A stretch of DNA of 64,000 nt from Quercus robur. Lineage: Eukaryota > Streptophyta > Magnoliopsida > Fagales > Fagaceae. The notes beneath the pieces are model-generated. The model was not told the origin of the DNA. It saw nothing but the letters and a program-made list of their open reading frames with translations, and did not search any database. Position numbers and translations under genes: made by a program. Location: NCBI RefSeq assembly GCF_932294415.1, contig NC_065544.1, positions 22,047,351 to 22,111,350 on the forward strand, given 5' to 3'. The number at the start of each line of letters is the position of its first letter. The first letter of the stretch is position 1. Below are positions 9,213 to 20,876 of this stretch, piece by piece.

Positions 9213-10508
9213 AATACAAATATAGTGATATACTCTCTGCTTATTTACAAAATGAGCTACAGTTGGAACCGAGAGACAGTACAAATATTTATACTGCATA
9301 CATATATAATTTGTGTAACTAATAGATTTAAGAAATGGAGGACTATAATTATATAATATTACATCCTCGCTTGCTAAAAGAATGAAAATTTGTTGGTCTT
9401 TTTCCGTCCATATTCCTCACTTTCAAATTTTAAATGCTTCTAGATTCCTAGAAGTAACAAGTTTCTAAAATTTTAATTACAACCATTAACCCAAAACAAT
9501 ATAGGGGTATTTGTAACATATACCCTAAACTTCAACATTTTATAGTCACCCTAATACTTATATTGCAATATGACATCAAAGATGTTTTCATTATTCTTAA
9601 ACCATGTAGGTGAAAAACGTGGAGAAATAGAGAATGATGAACAAACTTTTTCATTTTATATATATATATATATATAAACTCACATAATATCGGTGTACAT
9701 GAAATTATGAATTATTAGATCTATCTTGGCCACACCCACCTTCCACAATCAAATCTGTACCAAAATTCACGAACCATGGTGGCTGGTGGCATGTGTTGCT
9801 GCTTGCTAGCTACCATCAAGGTCAAACTTTCAAAGGATGATGGAAAGAGAAGTAATCAAGTTCTTAAAAGCATTCTCATCAAAGGTGTTAAAAATGCTAA
9901 ATGCTATTTTTTAGCATTTTTTACACCTCAAATCATAATAGCATACCTACAATAAAGATGCTAAATGGTAAATATTTTAGCATTCAGCTACAGCGAGCTA
10001 TTATTGATAACAGCTCACTGCAGTTGGATTGTAAACAAAAAAATATTTTTTTATTCCCACCAACTCTCTTTTTTCTCACTTCTCTCTTCTCTTTTCTCTC
10101 TCACTTCTCTCTTCTCTCTTCTCTCTCCTGTGCCTTTGTTTGTTCTTGGTGGTTCAGCGATTGTGGTTTGGTGATTGTGGTCCGTCGTGGGTTGTGGTCT
10201 GATGGTCATGGGTCATGGGTCCGATGGTCATGGTTTTGATTTTTGGTTGTGGGTTGTGGTCCGATGGTCGTGGGTCGTGGTTTGATGGTCATGGGTCGTG
10301 GTCTGATGGTCCAATGGTTGGCGATTGTGGTCCAATGGTCATGGGTCGTGGGTCCGACAGTCCGATGGTCGTGGTTTTGGTTCTTGGGTCATAGTGCGAT
10401 GTTTTTAATGGTCTTGATTTTTATTTTCTACTGTTGTTTATGGTTGCAAGTGGATCCTGCTAGTGGTTGGTGGCGGCAATGGTGCGTGGATGTGGTGGTT
10501 GTGGTACG
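9213..10508. other. Intergenic tail of copy 1 with a hairpin and GT-rich repeats
   Basis: 9213-9787 is duplicated flank (see 37496-39187), with a TA microsatellite near 9655-9677. 9788-10508 has no counterpart in the window, because the duplicate is broken there by a CACTA end. It contains an inverted repeat (9883-9928), a CT-rich stretch (10070-10130) and a cryptically repetitive GGTCATGGGTCGTGG-like stretch (10150-10400). Short ORFs through the repeats are low-complexity and not believed. Confidence 0.7.
9883..9928. repeat. Hairpin-forming inverted repeat, possible MITE end
   Basis: Left arm AGGTGTTAAAAATGCTAAA (9883-9901) and right arm TTTAGCATTTTTTACACCT (about 9910-9928) pair with one or two mismatches around a short loop. 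It may be a transposon terminus folded on itself or a minimal foldback element. No target duplication was identified. Confidence 0.5.
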
Positions 10509-11391
10509 TGTTAGGTTCTAAATATTTAAGAATTAAATATTTAGAGTCATTATTGTTTCGTATTGGCAAACCGAGATTAAAACATGTCTAGTCTAGGTGT
10601 TTAGACAATGCTTAAATAAGGGTGTTTCAAGTTTTTGAAGTCCAACTGTTTGCAGAAAAGAAAAGTGAGGTTCTGCCTTTCTCGACCAATCGAGAATTAG
10701 GTTCGACCGATTGAAAATCGCAGGCTCAATTTTTCTACAGATTTTTTAAACAAGCCCAAGCCCACAAAAACGTTTAGGGTCACTTAAACTTCTCCGCATA
10801 TAAAAGGGAAACCCTAGCCATGTTTTAGGAGAGCTGAAGAAGACTTGTGTGTTACTCTTTATGAGATCTGATAGGTTCTATACCTTTTAACTACACAAGA
10901 TTCTACCGAAACTTAAACTACAATCAAGGATTGGTAGAACTAATTGATGCATCAAGATCAACAAGAAAGAGTGATCTGAAACCTTTGAGTGGAGTCTCAA
11001 AGTCACAAGTAAGGGTGTGTTTGTGTTGTTGTAAATCCAATAAGAGAAAGAGTCTGTGGATTCAGAGCTTGCACGTGGTCATGTTAATAAGTTATTACAT
11101 GAGGTAGCATTAGATTTAGGGTTAAATCTTTTGTAAAAACTTCAATTCTCATATAGTGGATTTGGTTTACCTTGAGGATAGTTAGGTCAAATGCTCCCCA
11201 AGTTTTTACCTTGAAACAGTTAGTTTCATTGGTTTTCATGGGTAATCATATCAGTGTGTTATTTACTTTTCCACATTTTTGCATGATTTGATAAATTTGT
11301 GTTTAAGCTAGATCTGAAAATTTATCTATGTAATCACTTGTTTAATAAATTAGGTTAAACAATTTGTTAAAGGGGTCTAAACAAACTCTTA
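10509..11391 (+). repeat. 5' LTR of element B1
   Basis: It starts TGTTAGGTTCTAAATATTT and ends near AAACTCTTA, where B2 has AAACTCTCA, so the terminal CA is mutated. A TCGA-rich inverted motif at about 10679-10725 precedes a TATA box, ATATAAAAGGG (near 10798-10808). Confidence 0.87.
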
Positions 11392-11393
11392 AT

Positions 11394-11405
11394 TGGTATC
11401 AGAGC
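11394..11405 (+). other. Primer-binding site of B1, initiator tRNA-Met
   Basis: TGGTATCAGAGC stands two bases after the LTR, identical to the site of the autonomous Copia element. Confidence 0.92.
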
Positions 11406-11464
11406 GGAGTTAGCTCTTGTTTTTAAGTATCTTTACCTAGAGTTGATCCTTGACCCCAGCTGTC

Positions 11465-13265
11465 ATGGAACACGATCAGTCTCTTGTGATCCTGCCACAC
11501 TTTAATGGAAATAACTATGCTTACTATAAGGTTAGGATGAAAGCCTTCTTGAAATCCATTGATGAGAGAGTGTGGCTCTCTATTGAGAATGGTTGGGAAA
11601 GACCAACCACTGCTATTGGTGAATGGACTACTACGCAAAAGGAAGCAACAAGCTTCAATAGTAAGGCTATGAATGCGATATTCAATGCTGTTTCCATGGA
11701 AGAGTTTAAGAGAATCTCAAATGTGGAGATTGCTTACACTGTATGGAACATTTTGCAAACAATGCATGAAGGCACTAAGGCAATAAAGATCAATAAACTT
11801 TAGTAGTTAACATCTGATTTGAAAGTATTAGAATGTCAGATAATGAGTCTTTTGATGAATTCTATACTAAATTAAATGATATTGTTGATTTTGCTTTTAA
11901 TTTGGGTGAAGTTTATGATCAACATAAAATTGTTAGGAAAATTCTTAGATCTTTGATGGAGGAATTTAGACCCAAAGTGACTGCCATAACTGAAAGTAAA
12001 GATGTTGATTCTATCCCTATAGATGAACTTGTAGGATTTCTGCAGTTCTATGAATCTGACTTACCAAAGACTAATAAATCCAAATCTATGGCTTTAAAAA
12101 TTGCTGATGATGTTGAAGATTGTGGGTTTGATAATAAACTCTCATCTACTGAGATTGCTTATCTTGCCGAAAACTTTAGAAATTTTCTGGGAAATAATAA
12201 TAGGAGGGCAAGAAATAGAAACACTACTAAAAACAATAATGCTGAAAAATCTAAAGATAGAGTAGATCAATCTTCAAATAATTCTTTAAGACAACAATGT
12301 TATGGTTGTCAAGGTTATGGTCATATGAAATCTAAGTGTCCAACTTTCTTGAAGTCAAAAGGTAAGATTATGGTTGTTACTTTGAGTGATGATGAAGTTT
12401 CTGATCATGAGTTTGAAAATGATCAAGAAAGAAATTTCATGGCTTTCACTGCTACTGCAATAGTAAGTGAAATTGAGACTGTTGATGAGAACCCTTCTGA
12501 TGGGGAACTCTTTGAGAATGCATATTTGCAAGAAGCTTGTAACAAGCTTTGCAAGATAGTAGCTAAAGATGCTATGAGTGTTGAAATAGGTCTGAAAAAG
12601 ATAAACACTCTTGAACAAGAAAAGAAGAATTTGCTGCTAAAGTTGTTTGATGCTAATGAACTCTTGAACTCTGTTAAGATTGAGAACATGTCGTTGGAAA
12701 AAGTTAAAAGTTTAGAATTAGAATTATCAATTGCTAGAGATCAAATAGATAGAACTTCTACCTCTAAACTAGATGAGATGTTGCATGTTCAAAATTCTGT
12801 TTCTAATAAGACTGGTCTAGGGTTTGTTGAGAATGATCTATAACCATAGTGAATCCTCCTAAGTTTGCACATGCTACATCATCTTCTGTTGTTTGTCAAA
12901 CTCTTCCTGATGTTAAGGTTCAAAAAGTAGTATCTCCTGCTTCTAGAAGAACTAGAGTAGATCTAAGTGAGTATGAATCTAAAAAGTCAAATCAATCTGG
13001 AAGCAAGAAAAACCACAAACCTCAGTGGTTTTGTCACTTTTGTGGTAGAGCTAGGCATACTAGACCAAATTACTTTAAGCTGCAAGCTTTAAAACAATCT
13101 CCCAAACAGAAAGTTCATGTGCCAAAAGCACAAGATCCTGTTGCACTTATTCATGAGTTGGTAAAGGTTCTTAACCTTTATACCAATGCCGGAGCTGAAA
13201 TTAAGACAAATCCCAACTCCAAATTTGTATCTAAAAGAGTTTGGATGCAAAAGACTCAATCTTAG
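11465..13265 (+). pseudogene. Degenerate Copia-type gag of element B1
   Basis: The gag start (MEHDQSLVILPHFNGNNYAY) matches the DUF4219/UBN2 Copia gag families. A first zinc knuckle, CYGCQGYGHMKSKC, is near 12298-12340. A leucine-rich, probably coiled-coil segment follows (12590-12780). A second knuckle, CHFCGRARHTRPNY, is near 13030-13075; its last Cys has become Tyr. Lesions are two adjacent TAG codons at about 11801-11806, a 1-base deletion near 11817 and a 1-base deletion near 12837 (GAATGATC here, GAATGGATC in B2). The frame ends at the TAG after KTQS. Nothing pol-like follows. Confidence 0.88.
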
Positions 13266-15177
13266 TAAGTATGTCTATCATGGTCCTTGTGTTAATTCTT
13301 TCTATCTTTTGTGACCAAAACTGGTTTTCTTTAGGATTGTATTTGCATAACATTCATACATTGTGTTCTAGGTTTGTTTTGATTTATGTTTTTCAGTTTT
13401 TTTTTTTTTTTAAATGTATTTATTACACATCTTCAAGTGTGTAATTGAGATTAGCCTATGAAATTTACATTTCATAACTGTGTACCTTGTTTAGCTTTGA
13501 TAAGATTTATTTCTCTGCACTTTGCTATGTTATGCTATGTAGTGCTTATATTGTGTGAGTTGTTTATAGATTTTAATCACAAGCTCTTGATTTTGAAGTC
13601 ACATTCTTTTGATTGTAAGAACTAAAAAATCCTAGGAGAAAGATATAAATAACCATCTTACCACTGTTACTCGCTAATCATAAACACCTGTGTGCAAATC
13701 ATAAAAGCCGTGCTTGGTAAGGTGTAGCTCTTGCACAGCAAAATTCTAAAGGTGTTATTGTACATTAGTTAAAATAAGCAAAATAAAAACTGTTAGGACA
13801 TATGTGATTCAATGTTAGGAACATGTGTCAACATTTTATGTAATTGGCTAATCCTTTGACAAACGCACTTTACTTGTAAGTGGGCAGATCTAGGATGTGT
13901 TTAATGCTTCAAGAAATAAAGTTTCAAGTTCGAGTGTTAAAGCCATGCAAGTCTGTCCAAGAATCAAGTGTGAAAGTGCAGGATTTTAAAGCTCAACAGC
14001 TAGCGTCTATCAAGATTTAAAAGCTGCTGAAGCTCGTGGCTCGACAGCTAGCTCGATAGATGGTAGAGTTTGGTTTTTTGGGGGTGATAGTGGAAAAGTT
14101 GACAGATAAGTCACCCTTACTACCACTCTACAGAACCGTACATGAGATTTTCACCTCATACGGCTCCTCGTTCAATTCTTTCGAAGTCTATTTATCGAGG
14201 TTTATGAAGTTCAATTTTTCAAGCTAATTTTCATCCAATTTGTGAATGCATGTTTGGGTTTTCTTTTCTCCCAATCATAAACATATATAAGGATTATTTT
14301 AAGGGCCGTAAAAGGTTACACAAGTTGCACAAGAGCAAATTCCACAAGTGTGAAGAAAGGTGTGACAAGAAATCTAGTTTGCCCTAGTTCTTGAAGAAGC
14401 TACTGTGTTTTGTACACCATAGGGTTTTGTGACCAAGCAACTTCATGATCTTCATCGTGTGATGAATAGAAGAACTTTGCAGCCAACATCCTTCTCAAGT
14501 TGGTGATCAAGTCACGTACTGAGATCCACGCAATCGGTTAGTCACATACTAGGAGCTATGCATTGAAAGGAGAAATTGTCATTATAGAACAAGTCCAATT
14601 GGGTATTAGGGTAAGAGTTCAACTGTAGGTTGGCATAAGGTACTGTGATTCCTTTACTTGTAACCGCTTGTTTTGATAATAGTGGATTCTCGGGAGTGGT
14701 GACTTTAAAATCACCCGGTGGGGTTTTTGCAGTGTAGGTTTTCCCCATTTGTAAACAAATCACTGTGTCAATTTAATTTCCGCTACATACTTAGTTCAAT
14801 TGGTGATATGTTTGTGCTGTCACATTTTTTGCATGTTAATATGATTAATTAATAAACTTGGCTAATTAATCAATTAATTCATTGCAAGGGGTCAATACGT
14901 TTTTGGCTTATCAAAAACAAAACAAAACAAAAAGAAAAATATGCTTCAAAATAAATATAAAAAAAAAAAATTGCATGGTTGCAAGTGTGTTTTCTAAGAG
15001 ATGTGGAAGTTATATGATGTAACTCTTTAGGTGATAGTCACTTTCAAACTTATGTGATGGGTAATGTAGAAAGTGTGTTTATTCTCTGTTTACATGTCAC
15101 CATGTGAGTATCTCATGCACTTGCTGGTTGCACACACCACAAGCAAATCTTTGTTAAACACTGTACATATAATTGAG
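13266..15177 (+). other. Non-coding internal region of B1 with a nested solo LTR
   Basis: 13266-13790 and 14914-15177 match 46441-47226 of B2 and the post-gag part of C (33050-33950). A T-run lies at 13400-13412. No ORF of note occurs. The solo LTR 13791-14913 interrupts it. Confidence 0.75.
13791..14913 (+). mobile_element. Solo LTR of the E/F subfamily nested in B1
   Basis: The 1,123-bp LTR starts TGTTAGGACATATGTG and ends GTTTTTGGCTTATCA, flanked by the 5-bp duplication AAAAC (13786-13790, 14914-14918). It corresponds to the LTRs of elements E and F. B2 shows the uninserted site near 46960-46985. It carries an antisense short ORF that is also found in the LTRs of E. Confidence 0.9.
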
Positions 15178-15562
15178 TGTTAGGTTCTAAATATTTAAGA
15201 ATTAAATATTTAGAATCATTATTGTTTTGTGTTGGTAAATTAAGATCAAAACATGTCTAGTCTAGGTGTTTAGACAATGCTTAAATAAGGTTGTTTCAAG
15301 TTTTTGAAGTCCAGATGTTTACAAAAAAGAAAAGTGAGGTTCTGCCTTTCTCGATTCATCAGGAATTAGGCTCGACCGATCAAAAAGGCTCAATTTTTCT
15401 GTAGATTTTTTAAACAAGCCCAAGCCCGCGAAAACGTTTAGGGTTTCACTTAAACTTCTCCACATATAAAAGGGAAACCCTAGCCATGTTTTGAGAGAGC
15501 TGAAGAAGACTTGTGTGTTACTCTTTGTGAGATCTAGGAGGTTCTGTACCTTCTAACTACAC
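15178..15562 (+). repeat. Truncated 3' LTR of element B1
   Basis: It matches the first 385 bases or so of the 5' LTR, through TTCTAACTACAC, then stops at the end of element D. The rest of the LTR is not found on the far side of D. Confidence 0.87.
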
Positions 15563-16417
15563 TGATGGTTTTTAGACCCCTTAAAAACACAATTGGATTA
15601 ACCTAGGTAATTAGCCAAGTTGTTACTTAGTCCAATTTAATAAAACTAGGTTATCACAATCAAAACAATCATATCATGCAAAGCAGGAAAAGATAAATAA
15701 TATAAAGATATGATCACCTAGGAAACCAAACCGGTAAAAACCTGGAGAGGATTTGACCTAACTATCCTCAAGGTAAACTTGAATCTACTATCTTGAAAGA
15801 ATCGAAGTTCATACAATAAGACTTACAAGCCCCCACGCTCAACTTCTTATTACTACCCACCAGTAGAACTTACTAACATGACCACGTGTAAGTTCCGAAT
15901 CCACAGACTCCTTCTTTCTTGGATTCACCACCAAATACAAGCACACCCGCTTGTGTTTCTTTAAGCTTCAATGGAAGCAACTGAGTTGATCATCGAGGTG
16001 TAGATAAAATCTCCTCCTTGAAAACCCTAAGTTTGTGTAAAGGAAAGCTCCTCTAGATCTCACAAGAGATTTACACAAACTGCAATATGAGCAATACTAA
16101 AACGTGGCTAGGGTTTGCCTTTTATACTTAAGACAAATTAGAAAACTCTAAACGTTTTAAACAAACTAGGGCTGAGTTGGAAATCTGCAGAAAAATGCAT
16201 TCTGCCCGAGATTCGATCAATCGAGCCTAATCTTCGATCGATCGAGCCAGGCCGAAATGCATAATAACCTCTTCATTAGCTTGATTCCAACTTTACATAA
16301 AAGATACAACTTTGAGCAAGACTAAACACTTCTAAACATATTGTTTTGATCATGGTTTGCCAACAATATACATTAGAGTTCTAAATACATAAAAACCTAA
16401 GTCTTTAGAACCTAACA
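15563..16417 (-). repeat. 3' LTR of element D
   Basis: Read on the minus strand it begins TGTTAGGTTCTAAAGACTT and ends GGGGTCTAAAAACCATCA. TCGATCGA-type palindromes lie at about 16206-16250, followed by a GTATAAAAGG box (near 16112-16121). The immediately internal sequence is a purine tract, reading CCAAAGGGGGAGTT on the minus strand (16418-16432). Confidence 0.88.
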
Positions 16418-16984
16418 AACTCCCCCTTTGGCAATCCGTGACAAAACACAATTAGAAGCTCAAAGTTTACAAAGAAAAGCTCTTTACAAAACAAATGCTC
16501 ATAAAACAAACTCAATCATAACTACTATCCATCAGTTGCAAGTGTAGACAGCAGCTCAATTGAATCAACCTGTATATTTCCTGAAACACTAAACAAAATG
16601 CATAACCGCATGTGTGGAAAAATACAAGTAAACAAAATAAATTCTTGATTTCAAACAACACACAATAAAGACATATATCAATGAAAAACTCATAAATATA
16701 AATCAATAAATAGTTGAAAAACAAGAAACATATAAAGCAATAAAAATAACTCCCCCTAACATGAATATTCCAACAAAACTATAGCAAGAGCTAAAAAGAT
16801 AAAATACAATGTGAAGCACCTAGATACAATCTAAACTCCACAAGCTCCAACCAACAAAAATACTCTCCCCCTGAAGACAAAAACTCTACAAGCTCAAATA
16901 TGCACTCCCCTTTTTTGTGACGGAATGCCAAAGGGCAATCAAAATCCATCATCAAAAGGGAGGTGGCGGTGAAGATCGTCTAAA

Positions 16985-18040
16985 CTAGGCCAACTCTGCG
17001 TGCAAAGCACGGATCTCATCGAGCACGTCCACCAAAATCTGTCCATGAGCCACTTGAACGGTCAAGACATGATCCAACGTACGTCGAATGTCTGAATCAT
17101 CCGAAGTAGTCAGTGGAGGAACATCAGCATCAGCAGCAACAGCACCAGACGTCTCAGCAGCATCAGCACCTGTAGAAGAGGGAGGAATGGGAACAGTACC
17201 AGATGACACACCCCTAGGACGCGAAGAAGCAACTCTTTAATGAGCAGCCGTCAGCCTAAGAAAGGTTGCACTTATGGGAGTAACAACATGAACAGGCTCA
17301 CCAGAAGGAAAACCATCTAGACCTAGAAACAGCAAAATCTTATGAATGAAAATAGGATGGATAAGCGCATGCCCTACGGTAGAACTCCTATGAACCTCGT
17401 TCAAAGAACGAAGGAATAGATAAGGGAAACTAATAGACGCACTAGAAACAAACGCGTACAAAAACACATATCGCTCTAGAGGGATGGTGTGAAGATGAGA
17501 AATAGGCCACAAAGAATGATACGCTATCCTAAAGAAAAGATAGGCAGTCTCGGTAAGCTCAGCGGACGTGATCCGAGGATCAGAACCCCACTGGATAAAA
17601 GACCCAGTGATGTATGACATGACAACTTCTAAGGGAGGAGACTCATTATAGGGATAGTCAGGCTCCCGAACAACCGGAACCCCAAGAGCTTCAACCACTA
17701 CCCGAGGGGTAATGGTGAACTCAACACCTCGTATTCAACTCCTAACAAGGGTGTTGGAATCATAGACGTGGCAAGAGAGATTCAAGAAGAACTCTCTAAT
17801 CAGGGCGGTCAGGGGTGGATGATCTATCTCTAAGAGAGACAACCAACCTCTAGACTCAAAGTTAGCCCTAATGGCCAGATCAATCTCATCTAAAATCACA
17901 GCACGCTTAGCCCAAATCTTACTCTTACAGTTCAGAGTCTCAAAGGCCTCTCTGCTTTTATCATTCCTAAACACCTCACTCCTAGAGGGAGATTCAGAGG
18001 AAGTGGAGGGGGTCCTATGGGCTCTAGTTTTCCTAGGCAT
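16985..18040 (-). pseudogene. Second ORF of element D (putative plant transposon protein type)
   Basis: A single 352-codon frame from ATG 18040 to TAG 16985 is interrupted by only two nonsense codons: TGA near 17733, where element C has Trp, and TAA at 17237. The start is MPRKTRAHRTPSTSSES. A conserved stretch, RGWLSLLEIDHPPLTALIRE, leads into FFLNLS. A C-terminal helical segment, QVAHGQILVDVLDEIRAL, closes it. The layout resembles the Pfam 'putative plant transposon protein' (Transposase_32) family, whose biochemical role is unknown to me. It is not a pol domain. Homologues are at 35090-36168 (C), 29128-30324 (E) and 49641-50796 (F). Confidence 0.75.
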
Positions 18041-19320
18041 GGTGCTAGGATAAGGACCAAGACACAAAGCAAAGGAACAAAACAAAAAAACACCAAGGGC
18101 AGACTACAAGTTAGCACAAAAAAAATATAGAGCAAAATCTATATGATGCATGAACAAATTAAATGGCATGATGCATGTCCTAATGCAGTGCAATTAAGTT
18201 CAAATTCACAAAATTTGGCTTGAGCATAGAGTTTTTAACAAAAACCCCAAAATTTTGAAAAACCACTTGATCAATTTGAAAGACATTGACTAATTGATCA
18301 TCATACAAGATAGATTTCAGAAAATAATGACCAATTACATCAAATCAACAAGCCAATTTCCTCAATTTAACCAAATATGAACAAAATCCCCAATTCGGGT
18401 TAATTACAAGCCCTAGAATTTTCAATTCCTCAAAAACCACAAAATTGATCAAATTAAACCACAAGGATCATGATTATAACATCCTAGAACAAAATCCTAA
18501 TGTTCAATTTCACAAAAATATGGTTTGTATCATCAAAAACCCCAAAATATGCTAAGTCCGAAAATAACCCTTCAATGAATGGAAAAATGCATGTAAAACA
18601 GAAAATAAATGAAAACGAGAGGGTAATATGGACATACCGGCTTAGGGAGAGAGAATCGTTGCAAGAAAAATGGAGGAAAACGACAAAAAATCTTAGTGGA
18701 GCCTTGCCAAGTCGGAGAGAGAGAGAAAGTTTTGAAAAAGTGAGAGGAACAAGTCAAAACTGATATTTTTAAAAACCTGATTCATGAGTTTCGATCGATC
18801 GAAAATCAGTTTCGATCGATCGAAACAGACAGAGGCTCTTTAAAAAAATTTTAAAAAATTTCGATTGATTGAAAAATAGAATGGATCAATCGAAACTGGT
18901 AGAAGCTCACTAAATTTGAGGAAAAACACAGTTTTTGAAAAGAAATTTATGAACAACTCAAAGCATTGAAATTGAGGAACAAAATGCATGAGTATGTGAT
19001 GATATGATTTTCAAAAACAAGAATTTAAGCCCAAATTTCCCAAAATTAAAATTTCTTGCATTCTCCATAAATTTTCAAGCATCAAATCAATTTTGCACAA
19101 AATTCAAAGTATTTGCAAAACTTGGTTGGTCAGACCATAAACACACACAATAACATATACAATGTTTAGCAAAGAGTAACTTGTGTAGTGTGTACAACTA
19201 GCAAAACTTGAGATACATGTGAGGTGATATGTAAATAGTAATCAATCACAAAGTCTACAAAATTCATCACATAGAATTTAAAAGAGACTAACACTAAAAG
19301 AGTTACATCATATAACTCCT
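18041..19320 (-). other. Non-coding region upstream of ORF2 in element D
   Basis: AT-rich DNA between the ORF2 start and the truncation point. It matches 33700-35089 of element C in reverse. It contains the palindrome cluster at 18788-18895 and GA-rich stretches near 18640-18740. Short ORFs here are not believed. Confidence 0.65.
18788..18895. repeat. TCGA palindrome cluster upstream of ORF2 in element D
   Basis: Two perfect copies of TTTCGATCGATCGAAA lie close together (18788-18825), followed by degenerate versions to 18895. They are about 750 bp upstream of the ORF2 start on the minus strand. Similar clusters precede ORF2 in C and F and occur in all the LTRs. Confidence 0.8.
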
Positions 19321-20868
19321 GCTTCAGACAATAACAAGAGACTTTTATTTATTTATTTTACTACTGTCATGCTGTTGCTACTACCTCTTCCTTCACTGCT
19401 TTAGTTTAGCCATTTAGCCTCTATGTCTCTAGGTTAGGCTTAGGGTTTTGTTTCTTTGTTTGTGGGTTTTATTTATTTATTTTGGTCTTTGTCTTTGATG
19501 GAATGACAAATTAGTTTTGTTTGAAATTTTTGAAAGGCCAGGCTATATGTTTTTTGGTAAAATTTTGTTGATTGGGTTAAATTTTCTTTAGTTTTGTTAT
19601 TTGTGATTTTTGTTGTTGTGCTAAATTTTCTTCTAAATTAGATCCATAAAATTTTTTATGGCCTTTTAGAGTGCTAATAATATTGTTAAGATGGGCCAAG
19701 TATAAATTTATTGAATCAAATTGGTAAAATTAATATATACATAATTATTTTTTTAAAAAAATTTGGGGGGGCCACTGCCCCCATGCCCAACAATAACTCC
19801 TTCCCTGGACCCACACTTCTTACTTGGTAGGACTAGAGATGACCATGACACCCCACTACTTCCATCGAATTATGGGTCCAATAGTTGGTGGCTTGAGTGC
19901 GGAGTTGAAGCATACCCCAATAGTGATTTACTGTTGGCTTTGTCTGGTTTTCAATATTCATCTAAAAGTCAAAACCATTGATATCCAATTTTATGTATCA
20001 CAAGTTCTTGAACATGATCTCAATTTAACTATACGAAATATTACTTTTTATATGTAAATGAAATTAAATAAACAAGTCTCAACTTTTAATATTCAGCTTG
20101 ACTCATTTACAATTTTAAGTTCAATCTTATATCCCCCCATCTTTAACTTGCCTATTTTATGTTCGTGTTCAATTTGAAATCTATTGAGATGGATAAGGAA
20201 CCACTCCCTCTTGTTATTGTCTACTATTAGTTTAATAAATCTTTATTTAGAGGAAAAAGAAAAAGAAAAAGAACCAATCATGCAAATATATAAGGAGAAA
20301 TGTTGTGCACATTTATAATATTTTCACAACAAATTTTATGTGGTAAGTTGATAGTAGTTTTAATTTAGGTCCATCACTAACATCATTTTTAGACCCATCA
20401 ATAACAACTTACCATCTAATATTTATTATAAAATTAATGTGATGTAACATTTCTCCATATTACTCTCAAAATAATGTTCATTTCTCATGAATCAATAATG
20501 GATCACACCTTCTATCTTTGACGTCAAAAAAAAAAAAAAAAAAAATGGATCACACCTTGAATTAATAAACTCCTTGGTTTTTTTTAGAATACTAAATATT
20601 TTAATATACACACAAAGAAAGAAGCAAGAAAGTTTTAATGAAACTATCAGTGGCGTATAATATTACTAACTTATTTTACTAAAAATTACTCCATATATAT
20701 ACGGTGGTGGTTGGGTCAATCAATACACCTCATGCGAAGCACCCTGCTTTTCTCCAAGACACGTTAAACACGTATCATAATCCAGTCTACGAAATGTCTA
20801 GCAAAATTTGCTTTCGATTGGACAGAATTACAGAAACGTATCTTGCTGATTTTAATTGGATTTCATTG
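19321..20868. other. AT-rich intergenic region, no gene
   Basis: Mostly A/T-rich sequence with poly-A and poly-T runs (for example near 20527-20543). A short G-run/C-run stretch near 19765-19800 resembles a repeat fragment. I recognise no coding region; the ORFs through 19763-20057 match nothing I know. Confidence 0.55.
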
Positions 20869-20876
20869 CTTCCAAT

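Larger units (their letters stand above)
1..9787 (+). repeat. Segmental duplication, copy 1 (partner 23037-39187)
   Basis: Position 1 corresponds to 23037. After removing insertions, collinearity runs to 9787, paired with 39187 (shared end CACGAACCATGGTGGCTG). Matched blocks are 1-1734/23037-24776, 7064-7349/24772-25054, 7342-7480/37361-37490, 9208-9494/37491-37766 and 9495-9787/38883-39187. By hand count the gene is 9/963 different, and the 3' flank up to element C has no substitutions and two 1-base indels. The blocks beyond element C differ by about 4% with several indels. The left end is outside the window. The unit may extend further right, through the related elements B1 and B2. Confidence 0.93.
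10509..15562 (+). mobile_element. Non-autonomous gag-only LTR element B1 (3' end truncated)
   Basis: Structure: 883-bp 5' LTR, spacer AT, initiator-Met primer site, degenerate gag, about 0.8 kb of non-coding DNA after excluding a nested solo LTR, then a 3' LTR cut off at 15562 by element D. No protease, integrase, reverse transcriptase or RNase H is present. Unlike C and D it lacks the second ORF and the purine tract: its 3' LTR starts straight after ...GTACATATAATTGAG. Element B2 shares this junction exactly, so B is an internal deletion derivative or the two were co-duplicated. Confidence 0.85.
15563..19320 (-). mobile_element. Non-autonomous LTR element D, 5' part missing
   Basis: On the minus strand this is the 3' half of an element like C: about 1.3 kb of non-coding internal DNA, a second ORF, a purine tract and an 855-bp 3' LTR. 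Similarity to C and B2 ends near 19320, inside the region that follows gag. The gag, primer site and 5' LTR are absent, presumably deleted. The LTR end abuts the broken B1 3' LTR, so D probably inserted into B1 before the deletion. Confidence 0.83.

Noticed and set aside
9901..10521. Overlapping ORFs in the GT-rich stretch
   Set aside because: They translate low-complexity repeats such as repeated GRGLMV; no family resemblance.
19763..19981. 72-codon ORF starting in a GGGGGGGCC stretch
   Set aside because: No domain, overlapping alternative frame of similar length, likely a dispersed repeat.
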